NCBI GenBank assembly: GCA_947044365.1
Contig: OX345642.1
Coordinates: 4,215,598-4,279,597 of the forward strand
DNA length: 64,000 nt
Origin: Petrosia ficiformis
Lineage: Eukaryota; Porifera; Demospongiae; Haplosclerida; Petrosiidae
Direction: 5' to 3'
Shown: piece after piece, positions 1-42,900 of the stretch
Position numbering within the stretch: position 1 is the stretch's first letter
Layout: each line of letters starts with the position of its first letter
Position numbers and translations under genes: made by a program
Notes under the pieces: generated by a model
Database searches by the model: none
Seen by the model: the letters and a program-made list of their open reading frames with translations, nothing else
Told to the model about the DNA's origin: nothing

Positions 1-25
1 ATATCTTCCGTATAAAACTATAAAA

Positions 26-32380
<32,355 letters not shown>

Positions 32381-32440
32381 TTTCTCTCGCGCCCCTTCCA
32401 AACAAAACGGTTTTGATTGGCTGTATTGAACACGTGTCAT
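32381..32440 (-). promoter_or_regulatory. DNMT1 copy 1 proximal promoter with CCAAT box and E-box
   Basis: Just upstream of the ATG at 32380 the minus strand shows a GC-rich patch (GGGGCGCGAG), then GCCAATC (plus strand 32416-32423) and CACGTG (32432-32437). A CCAAT box about 40 bp from the start codon is plausible for a TATA-less gene. Copy 2 shares the GC patch and the CCAAT box, but homology stops right after it, so the E-box is lost there. No TATA box is seen. Role inferred from motifs only. Confidence 0.45.
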
Positions 32441-32527
32441 TTTGAATAAGAATTTTTGCATGTATAATTACATTATAGGGAGTCCTTTCCGCTTAGGGCT
32501 TCTGATAATATTATATATATGTAATAT

Positions 32528-32690
32528 ATATAGTACACTTACAGGTCTTATATACAAAAATATAGACCCGAGGTTTAGTGTCCAAGGATGTGATATAGCT
32601 CGAGCCTGCGAGGGCTATATCACATCCGAGGACACTAAACCAAGGTTTTATATTGTTTTATATAAGAACTGTAAGTGTACTATATACAAT
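32528..32690. mobile_element. foldback hairpin upstream of DNMT1
   Basis: Arms of about 70 bp: GTACACTTACAGGTCTTATA, GAGGTTTAGTGTCC and GATGTGATATAGC face GCTATATCACATCC, GGACACTAAACC and AGAACTGTAAGTGTAC. Centre CGAGCCTGCGAGG. Lies 150 bp upstream of the DNMT1 start codon and is absent from copy 2. Confidence 0.78.
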
Positions 32691-32790
32691 ATATTGTATG
32701 CTGATAGATTAAAGATTCACAGGTCTATATACAAAAATATAAGACCTAACCACATCAAACGGTTGCCATGGTAGCATGCTATATATATAT

Positions 32791-33219
32791 ATGTGACCGA
32801 ATTTGCGAAAATCAGGCTTATGGGATAAAATTTCAAACTTGATTTTTTGTAATACCTGAATACAGTATTCAATTAGCTCCAGAATGATATATGATACATC
32901 CCAATCATGCAAAAGACAAAGCTACAGTGAGAGATTAAACCGTTGTAGTCACAAATCCTTCATTTTGAGAAAAACGCAATTAAATCAATTATTAATCATT
33001 AAACATAATGAATATAAACTTTTTTATGAGTGGCTAGCAAAGCACAGGGATGTCCCCAAACTTCTCTGAGGGTATGAGTGAATAGGTAAGGTGTTAATGA
33101 AGCTTTTTATGTAGTAAAACAGTGATCACCCAAGTAAGCCATAACTGTCTATTTTCACTCATATCTCAAAATTAATAATTATCCCATAAGCCTGATTTTC
33201 GCAAATTCGGTCACATATA
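32791..33219. mobile_element. MITE with TGTGACCGAATTTGCG ends
   Basis: Ends TGTGACCGAATTTGCGAAAA inverted, with the match continuing through TCAGGCTTATGGGATAA. It is embedded in TATA-rich flanks so the TSD cannot be set. The interior holds a short open stretch without recognisable domains. A related-end element (TGTGACCCAATTT) occurs at 56285-56513 in copy 2. Confidence 0.75.
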
Positions 33220-33345
33220 TATTACTTTTCTCAGTCTTGCATTTATCATTGTACACATTGAGTACATGCAGTCATCCTCATGATCATATTCTCGTATATT
33301 AATATAATAATTATAGTGTATAAATTATATCTAATATATAAATAC

Positions 33346-33394
<49 letters not shown>

Positions 33395-33942
33395 TTTTAT
33401 ATAATTATATATATTATGTATGTCATATATAAACCATGGTTAGGAGGTGCATATGCCAGACTTGAGGGGTTTATATGGCCAGATAAAAAGTGACATGGCA
33501 GATGCCTGATCGCCTGTGGTGCCTACTGGCAATATCATATACATAATCCTGGCTCTGAACATCAGCAGGTGGTATACCTGTTATATATAACAACTTCCCA
33601 TGCATAGTATATATACATAGTATATATTATGATTTAACAAATTTCCCCCCAAAAAACACTATAATTATATATAATAGACATTGTAGCACGATGGGAATTG
33701 AGTAACCTTTAAACTTTACTATTCTGTTTGCATATAGTGGTTCAGAGAATCGGAGTGCAGCTGCAGACTGGATCTGCTCCCGAAAAACATCATCAATGCT
33801 CTACTCAAAGTTGTCAATTTCAAATTTCTGAATGCTGTTTTGATTTATGTGTGTATCAGTAGTCTAGCTGTAGCCACATGATGTTAACATTGTGAGTTAT
33901 GTAATTATAATAATTACAATAATAATCATCAAATAGTATTAT
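33220..33942. other. intergenic, no gene seen
   Basis: AT-rich stretch between the DNMT1 promoter side and the LINE tail, with a (TA)n run at about 33350-33388. I see no exon, and in particular no upstream exon of the transporter that ends at 36821. Confidence 0.55.
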
Positions 33943-33948
33943 ATTTCG

Positions 33949-34023
<75 letters not shown>

Positions 34024-34026
34024 TAT

Positions 34027-34060
<34 letters not shown>

Positions 34061-36240
34061 ATTATAGAGTTAAAGATCATAAAACATGATAATTAGGAAA
34101 ATAAAGATAAAAACAGAAATAATAATAATAAATAAAATTTACCAAATGAATTAGTCAGTTAAGGTGTGATAAATGGCTTTCGGCCACCTGAAGGTCGAAA
34201 GCAGAGTTGAGAATTGGGTTAGTTCTTGATGAACGTACTCCTCTAATGCACATTATTGCTGCTCTCAGCAAAGCAAAGCTGAGACGACATCTCAAGAGAC
34301 CCATTGTAACAGAAAAATGCTTATCGTATCTTTCCGATAGTTTCTCAGCTAGGTGCCTATAGAAAGATGATGTGATCTTGGACATACCGCCTGTTGCTGA
34401 GAAGATGAGCGGGACAAAAGAGGAGTGTTCAATATCAATTATACGTTGTTCATAAAGACATCGTTTATCATTTTCCTGTCGGCGATATGTTTTCTTTAGT
34501 GAAGTTTCCATATTAGTTTTAGCATAAGGGTTAAAAACTCTCACGTCAAAATACGTTTTTTGAAACGACCACCCCACACTCCATTAGCCGCTATATCTAA
34601 ACGTGCATTGGGCTCTCTGTTTGCAGTTTGAAGAGTTAATTGTTCGCCAGTAAGAGGTTGAAGGTGAGGTTCGATCTCCACATTTGAACAGACCTCAGAT
34701 AGGAGAGAGGCAGTGATGTCTCTGATTTCGTTATGGCGAATTGAAGGGAAACCACCCTTGGCGCAAGAGAGAGTGTGTTCTATAGAGAAAGGCTGCCCGC
34801 AGGTACAGGTGGAAGGCTTATCCGGAATGTTCCATCCATATCGGAGGTGAATGGCATCTCGGAATGCAGATTTGTGGAGATGGAAGCTGTAAGATTTTAT
34901 AGGCAGGGCTGACAGCCAATTGGAGGCCCCTTTCTCCATACTCAAGTTCAGGCTGTGTTGAGAAATGGGATCTAGCTGAGTTTTCAAATCTGTGGCAAAA
35001 TTGGCTAAACTCTGTAAGTGCTCTGAGGTGATGGTAGATTTGATCTCTTGTTGTATAGCTGAGGCTTTGATAGGATCGAAGCTTTTCGAATCAGAGAAAT
35101 AATGATTAAAAAGAGGAGAGCAGATGTGTCGAGAGATCTGGTACAAACTAGGGAGGTATAGAGCTGGATTAATGAGGTTTAGACCCCCTAGTCTAAATGG
35201 GAGAGATAGAAGACTACGTGTGGCATCGTTAAAGTGTTTAGCACCAGTTAGAGCAGGGACAAGTTTCTCACGGATAAGGGTTTCCAATTGTTGAAAAGGG
35301 TTGGTCTCTGTTGCTAAAGATGTTATATCAGTGACCCTAGAAAAATAGTTCCAACTGGCGGAAATACCATGAGTGAAAGCTGCAAAGGCAGCATGGGGTT
35401 CAGACTCAGCCACTTCAACTAGATTGACAATTTCCTCTGACCACAACTGAACTTTCTGAAAAAGGGTGCGTCTAATAAATGATTCTGAGCCGATAGCACC
35501 TCCAAGATATTGAACTCCATCAGAGACTATCTTTATATTAGTATCGGCAAAAACCATTTCTGAACGAGGTAGAGAGCTGGGTTTAACGAGCAGATGAGTC
35601 TTCTTGCTGTTCGGGAAATACCCAAACTTGGGGCCGAGCTTACACAGCTCATCCCACCAGGCTCTCAGATTTTCTAGATTACCACCTGCGGTGGAATCAT
35701 CAGCATACCAAATTTGCTGGGTGTTGAAAGACTCAAGATGTTTAATCAGGGGCTGGATTCCGATAGCGTACATAGCCATTCCCAGTGGGTCTCCTTGAGT
35801 AGTCCCTTCTTTAGAGGTGAGAGTTTCTCCATTTACGAATAATGAGACTGGATCCCTGTAAGTATTTATTAAGATTGGGGCAAGAGCTGGACATATATTT
35901 GGGAGATTGATTAGTGTAGTTGCACGATTAAGACTATTAAAAGCATTGGTGGCGTCCACAAATAGAGAGGCTTCATTAAGTTCAAATACCGTGGACATAC
36001 AATGTACTGCTGCTTCACATCCTCCATTCAACCCTGCGCAAAACTGTCGGCCAGCCACAGATTCCATAACATCCAATTTCACAATCTTCATCACTGCCTT
36101 TCCTATTATTCTACGGCAAACCTTCACCACTCCAATAGGTCTCACTCCAGGTAATTTGTCAAGAGGGATTAGGCGACATGCATTAAATGCGGTAAGACAA
36201 GATGGATCTACATAGTTGGAACATATTCTGCGAATGTTTT
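33943..36240 (-). mobile_element. 5'-truncated non-LTR retrotransposon with (ATT)n tail
   Basis: The minus-strand coding part runs from about 36240 to the stop at 34155, then a short 3' region and two (ATT)n runs (33943-34060) that look like a simple-repeat 3' tail. The 5' end starts mid-protein just before the RRICSNYVDP segment, the pattern left by incomplete target-primed reverse transcription. It sits head to head with the transporter exon that begins at about 36243. No clear target-site duplication was found. Confidence 0.8.
34155..36240 (-). pseudogene. reverse transcriptase with C-terminal endonuclease-like domain (one frameshift)
   Basis: Reading from the N-terminal end: CRLIPLDKLPGVRPIGV (RT fingers), LFVDATNAFNSLNR, EGTTQGDPLGMAMYAIG and QIWYADDSTAGG (the catalytic YADD), then YLGGAIGS. 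After about 400 residues comes CTCGQPFSIEHTLSCAKGGF (a C-C-H-C knuckle), RHNEIRD, ARLDIAANG and FDVRVFNPYAKTN (a PD-(D/E)xK-like arrangement), ending in AIMCIRGVRSSRTNP. This layout fits the class of non-LTR elements with a restriction-like endonuclease after the RT. The frame breaks near 34557-34563: FKKRILT in one frame, QKTYFDVRVFNP in the next, consistent with one missing base in TTTCCAAAAAAC. The N-terminus is missing. Confidence 0.85.
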
Positions 36241-36242
36241 TA

Positions 36243-36821
36243 GGATTGTTATGTACATTTATAGCGACAATAATCATACAAATATTGGAAACACTTATCG
36301 CAAAACATTATGCTGAATGTGGCACTTGTGAGTATGCAGAAAGACATTGTAATTTCAGCAATGGAACTGACATTAATCTACCTTTCAATTACAATTACCT
36401 ACTAATTCCACAGCTGCTAAATGGACTGAGCTTTCTTTTGATATTCCTGACAGTAATGGAATTTATTTTAGCTCAAGGCCCTCGAAGCATGCAAGGCTTT
36501 CTTATTGGTATATGGTATTCCATGCAGTTCATTAATCTCTTAATTCTGGCAACTGAATCTTTTACTACAGTCAGTTGTCAATTTTACTTACCTGGAATAA
36601 AAGTGGGTTTAATGTTACTCGATGTTCCACTGTATATTTACATTGCGATCAAATACAAACGTAGAACAAGAGAAGAGAATTCAAATGTCAATGTTACGAC
36701 AATAATTGAAGATTATTATGATCGCCAGTTGAGAAATGAAACCAAATTCATGTCAGAAGATGAAGAGACATACATCATACATTCAGCAAGTGACTATGGA
36801 GTAACAAATATACATAAGTGA
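36243..36821 (+). CDS. POT/SLC15-like transporter, C-terminal exon only
   Basis: After a possible acceptor (TTTTTAG at 36236-36242) the frame runs to TGA at 36819-36821, with AATAAA directly following (36821-36826). It shows four hydrophobic segments (LLCTFIATIIIQILETLI, LLNGLSFLLIFLTVMEFI, LIGIWYSMQFINLLILA, GLMLLDVPLYIYIAI) and the string FILAQGPRSMQGFLIGIWYS, typical of the late transmembrane helices of proton-dependent oligopeptide transporters. The tail is acidic and cytosolic in character. The two loop cysteine pairs (CGTC, C..C) suggest an extracellular loop. No upstream exon is visible; the LINE lies immediately 5' on the opposite strand. It may be the end of a gene broken by rearrangement. 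Confidence 0.6.
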   Translation, partial: GLLCTFIATIIIQILETLIAKHYAECGTCEYAERHCNFSNGTDINLPFNYNYLLIPQLLNGLSFLLIFLTVMEFILAQGPRSMQGFLIGIWYSMQFINLLILATESFTTVSCQFYLPGIKVGLMLLDVPLYIYIAIKYKRRTREENSNVNVTTIIEDYYDRQLRNETKFMSEDEETYIIHSASDYGVTNIHK

Positions 36822-36837
36822 ATAAATATCCATTGTG

Positions 36838-36996
36838 TAGCTATAATCTAATATGTATGTGTGTAGATGTTAACTAGTCTGGTGTTACTACCCACTTTGC
36901 ATAGGAGGGGTGGTGCTACCAGACTATGTGTTAACATTGTTCATTAATTTCAACAAAGGACATTGTATACACTGCACACAACATTGAAATTTGTAT

Positions 36997-37030
<34 letters not shown>

Positions 37031-37321
37031 ATATATAATTTATATAATATATAGCTAAATTTTTTTTTTTGTTTATTAAATTGTTCAATAACTGAACGCC
37101 AAATTGTCGCGAGAAAGTCCAAGAAATATATAATCTGCTAGCTCTAATTAAGAACTAACTGTATAGAAGTAGTAGCAAGAATAGCTAACACAGAATATTG
37201 AGAATAGTGCGTAAGATCTTAAAAGAAACTAAGAAACTTAGGCCAGGAAGTAAGAAGAAGGGCGTGGCTAACAGTCTTTGCGTGGGTCAGGCTCCGCCTG
37301 ACTAAATTAAGGCCTCATGCT
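36838..37321. other. intergenic and likely promoter of the NTPase gene
   Basis: Contains a short palindrome (TAGTCTGGTGTTACTACCC / GGTGGTGCTACCAGACTA, 36875-36926), TA-rich DNA and, just before the ATG at 37322, GCGTGGGTCAGGCTCCGCCT and TAAATTAAGG. No TATA box at a fixed distance is clear. Confidence 0.4.
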
Positions 37322-39850
37322 ATGTCTCGGTCGAGTTTAGAGAGTTATACGAGTGAAGTTTCACTTGATACAGGATCAAGTTCTAAAGCTCAATTTGCTA
37401 TGGGACATGATTCCAATCCTGATGACCAACAGGTATGATGTCGTTTATAAGTTATGTATAATTATATGTATATGTTATGTCATGCCACGAGTGCTATATA
37501 TATATATATATATAATATATATAATTATTATATATATAGTAAAGTCCCCTAATTTCAGACTATTTTTTCAATAGCTAAAACTCAACTATATTGTAGCCTT
37601 ATAATTATTGAAATAGTTGGACTATAGACAAAATTTTTGTACCTACTTCTTCAGTAGGTCTTGCTGTATAAAACTATGAGCATAATTCACATGGGAGATG
37701 TAAGACAGGAGAGAAATACTCAAGAAATGAGAATCTCTGTTTGTCCTGTAATTCCAGACATGTATACTTTTGTATATTAAATTCCGAACAGCTGCAAAAT
37801 ATATGTTTAGACTAGTAGGTTTTTAACTGTTCATAAGTCTTACAAGCTTTTATAGTTATAATTGGATAGTATGCTCATGAGATAGTATATGCTTTTTGCT
37901 TTCTTGTCATATGTAGAAAGTTTCCCAATTCTTTTCTTCTGTCAGTCAACTGTCAGTTTAAACTTGTCTATCAAAAGTGTCTGGAATTAGGGATAGTCTG
38001 GTATTACGTGACTTTACTATATATATATGCCCCAACCAGACCAATATTCCCATAAAAAAAATGTCCTAGAACATTTATTTTTGGTCCACCTGATGTAAAA
38101 CATCAAAGTGTCCTACAGTAATGTGTTAATAATTTATATTGTGCCTAACTGACTGAGACTAGCAGTATTGAATCTTCAGCTTAAATTGTCAGGAGCTTAT
38201 GAGCAGCAATGTCACGAAGCAGCATCCAACTGCAACACTTCCTGAAAACTAATTGTTTGTTTACAAAGTTTAAGTACCTGCGATAATATTATTGTACAGG
38301 TGTGTATGTAAGGGGAGTGTTTTACCTATTCATCAGCCACTTGAGTGACTTGCCTGTTTGTTTAGCACTACTCATGTACATGTATATACATTGTATTGTC
38401 TGACTGTATAGTGTGACTTTTTATATACTGTAAATGAAGAGAAGCCTTTTTAAGCTGTGCAGGGTTTCATACAGGAGGGAGAGAACAATTCAGCTAAAAC
38501 ACACTACCTCTAATGAGTGTGGTGTATGTTCCTCCGGGAATGTTTTAAACTTTAGGCCCTCTGAGGTTGCTTTCAAAGCCTCAAAACAGCTTCATAAACT
38601 CCTGATAGGGCCTCAGGACATTGTGCTGTTGATAGATAGGATCTAGGAATAGTAGAGTTAAATCAGTTTAGTTGTATAGTACATATCCACCCACCTCCTC
38701 CACCAAGCTAGCTAGCCCCATGTTATTAATCTGTCAAGTGATCATGTCATTGTTGGTAGTCTCACGTGGCCAGTCCCTCTTATTCTAAACAAACCTGGAA
38801 GGATCTGAAAGTTTTCAATACAAACAGTCGTTCTGAAAGCCACCAGAAGTCTAGTGGTGTTAAGTAGGTGCTGAAACCAACTTAATGATTAATTCAGGGA
38901 TAATTATTAATTATAACGACAGCAGCCTATAATCTAGATAGGATTTTTATGGCCCGTAGGGCCATCCCTATGATTGCTTTCCCACGCGTTTGATGTATGT
39001 TTATATATATATATATTCTTGTGTCACTTACGCGAGTATGCGTTGTATACGTAGTTAAGGAAGTTACGTTGTTCCGGGGGCTCGGTCAATTAATGGGCGT
39101 GGTGCGTAATAGAATGCGTGCTCGAGCTCTATGAGCAGCAGAAAAGAAAGCTGCTTGTAGCTTTACTAGCTTATGTAGAAACTGGAACTAATAGCTAGCT
39201 ATTCTACTAGAAATATATTTCTAAAGTTCTACAAGGTCCTTTTAAAGGTAAGGAGAGTAGATAATCAAATAATAACTATAGTAGGCTGTTGTGTTTCAGG
39301 CATGGCAAAGTCAGCCATGATTACTGAATGCTGGACACCACAAAGCAGTCATAGGGATTCTTTTTTCTCTATATATCTTGTTTTTGGAAGTATAATTATA
39401 GTAGTAATGCACTGATAATTGGATTGGTAATCAGTATCGGCCATTATCAGCTAGTATCGGTATTGGTTGTTTCTGGCAGATGTAACCAATATTATAACAA
39501 GATATATAGAGACAAAAGTATCCTTATGACTGCTTTGTGGTGTCCAGCATTCAGTAATCATGGCTGACTTTATCATGCCTGAAACACAACAGCCTATTAT
39601 AGTTATTATTTTAATTATCTACTCTCTTTATCTTTTAAAGGACCTTAGGAATGTATTTCAGATAGAATAGCTAGCTATTAGTTCCAATATCTACATAATC
39701 TACAAGCAGGTTTCTTTCTGCAGGTCTGCAGAGCTTGAGCACGTGTGGTATTATGTGCCACACCCGTTAATTGACCGAGCTTCCCAGAATGACGCAACTT
39801 CCTTAACTACGTATACAATGCATACTCATGTATGTGACACACAAAAAAAA

Positions 39851-39903
<53 letters not shown>

Positions 39904-42900
39904 CATACATCGAACCCATGGAAACACAATAATAGGGATGACCCTATGGGCCATAGGGAGTGCACCAATAATGTCATTTCTTGTGATTATAACATCATTA
40001 ATTGCTTTTATGATACTCATAATTATTGCTGGCTTTGAGAGTGTCAGGGAGAAACAAAAAGAGGTTATAGTTGCTAACTCTAACTGCTAAGTTTGAAAAT
40101 TCCTTACATTGCTGCAACATTTATGGCAGATGCAGTCAACTCCATGAAATCTCCCAATAGACCAGTTACATGTAAGAGCTACAATTTGGACGCCTTTTTA
40201 AGTACAGAAGTCAATGGAAGAATTTACAAGTTTCCTCATGGGTAGCTAAACTATACTGTTTATTGTATTTATCAGATCATGAGCCAAATAGCTTCATTTC
40301 AGTATTTTAAGTGAGAAAATTTTTTGAAGTATTTGCAAGAACGAAGTACTTTTGGTTGTGTTAGAGTCTATAGAAGAACAAAGTTTTATAGAGAAAGTTA
40401 CTGGGAAACTTACTTCAACATAATATATAACAAAGATAGATGTAAGTGAACCCTCAGAATGTTATTTTGGGTTTGTACTAAGGTAGTTAACGGCTAGTTG
40501 CTTCTCATAAATATTTGACTTCATACTTAATAGAGGACTTCAAATGTGACGCAAGAGAGTAATTATCATTTCATGCATACTTTGCCTTGCGTGCTACTGG
40601 TCTATGAAAGAGATTCCAAACTCAACGGGTCTATAGTAAATCAAGTATAATATATTTTCCGTAACTGAACCAGCTAGTGTTTTTCTTTTTTTAAAAACCC
40701 TTCTGCTGCTCTGCAACAGTCTGTTTACACATATGTTGGTTTCAGCATTTACTCGACACTTCCAGACTTCTGGAATGACAACAGAGATAATGAACGAAAA
40801 AACCAGAATGAGAATTTAGATTTATTTTAATACTAGTGACATCACGCCATACAATACTATCCATATTGTCAGTAGACCTGGCTAACGAGTAGAATAATGG
40901 ATCCAGGTACATTTACGAGGTTGAATAATTATTGCAGGTACTCAGATACCCTGTTCAATTTTAAATTAAAATTTTATGTGTGGGCAGATGCAGCTCTGCA
41001 ACTTTAAACCTTTCTGGAAAGAAGATTATTTAGCTGGGCAATGGAAAAAAGTTGATATTCATTGTACATGTACGTACATGTACCTTTTCAAAAAACTTAA
41101 AAGGCCACCTACTCCTAAGAGTCCTTCACTTCAGATAATAATTAACAGCATATGCCAATAAAGGTGAAATGTGCATGTGCAATATAATAACATGCATAAC
41201 TAGTCAATGTGCAAGAACTGATGCATCCAAACAGCTCCTTAGTGGAATACCTTTTTGGGTCCAACTTGTTTATTCAAACATTAATGTTTGTGATTTTGTG
41301 ATAATTTAAAAACGAATTTTTGTCACAACATTTTTTTAATCAAGTTGTTACGTAAATTCAGTTCTAACTTACATGTAAGTTTTCGGAATTCTGAAAGTTA
41401 CTACCTTGAAGTGATCATTGTTTGCAAGTACTAATTATAAAATGTTTGTAGAGAATAAAGCAATTTTTATCCTTTGAGGATGAGATTATTTAAATTATTA
41501 CTGACATATTTTGGTATATACATGTATATCTAAACTTTATACCTGCTATCAATACCTAGAATTATATGTAACTTAACGTATCAATAGCCTGTGCTATATG
41601 CTTTTTAAATTCACTAATATATGTTCATGACTAAGTGTATGTCTGTGTACATGTAGTTTTTAACTTGGCCCTTGACTAATTCCAAATTTACGAGTTTGAT
41701 TAGCAGTAACTGCTTTATCAAATATTACTAGTTATTTTACTACTGAAGTGTGGCTTGAAGCTTTGACTTTATTCAAAGTGTTCATTATTAATTAATTCTG
41801 TATTTTAGGATTATAAGGATTATAAGTCTCAAGTTGATGGGGAAAATGGCGCTCAGCTTGTCCTACCAGGAGAAGATCTGAAGGTACACATGTGTATATT
41901 ACCAGGGTTTCATACAGAAGGGAAAAGGGGTATCCCTGCAAACAGCATGAGCACAAAACCAATTAATTATTCTAATGAATGCACTTGCAGTGCAGAACCC
42001 TCACCGCAAGTGTGATTTGGAAAACAACTTGAGAATGATTCAGTCACTGACATGAAAATAACTGCAGACAATATTTGACTGTAATAATAATTATTAGTTT
42101 TTTATTACAATTATTATACTGAGATTATATTATATTTGTGTGTGTGTACATTACAACTTACACTCCAAGTGCTACTAGCTATAGATAAGATTATAAGCAC
42201 AGTGTTGATGAATTGAATTGTAATAATTTTATCTCAAAAAGAGAAAGGGTTGCACAAAAGTAATCCTATACTAGGTGCTCCCCCACCACTAGTGTTAAAA
42301 TCCAGACTTGAAAACAGCTTCAGTCACATGGATGAAATAAATGGGTGCAGCTGGAAACTGCCAGAAAGCTTAGAGCCAGCTCGAAGTTGTAGCAGCCACT
42401 ACTTCAATTGTACTTCATTTCAAGCTATGATTTGACAGTGATAGGCTTCAAGCAAGATGAGTTGTGTTTCAGTGAACTCTTTTGCTACCAGACATCATCT
42501 GAAAGTTGTTAAACGGGACCGTGAGTTACAAAAATTGTCATAACTTTAAAACATAAAGGTTTTAGAAAAAGCCTATTGTTACTTTTGATCCTTGTATGAT
42601 TTGACGTCTGCTGGTAGTATTTTCAAAGTACCATTGTTTATAGGTTTGCTGGAATTTTGCTGACAGACTAAACAATTACAGTAACCCTCCGCTCCCCCCT
42701 ATGCGGGCGAGGGTTAATAATTTCATACACTTAGAGTTTTCTTTACATACTTCTAAAATTTCTGCAAATGGTACTGTACTTAGTTTCAGTAAAAATTAAT
42801 CGATGACCGCTGTTGTTTACTCCCTTCCCTAAGGGAAACATCCTGTATAAAACCATGATTACAGAGCAGCAACCTATACATGTATTCTGTGTATAATCAG

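Noticed and set aside
34541..36277. Start of the reverse transcriptase at the ATG at 36277
   Set aside because: The first dozen or so codons are the antisense of the transporter exon; the RT part begins only near 36240 and is truncated.
38434..38646. Small plus-strand gene
   Set aside because: It is a dispersed repeat with a mate near 5260 and has no splice or domain support.
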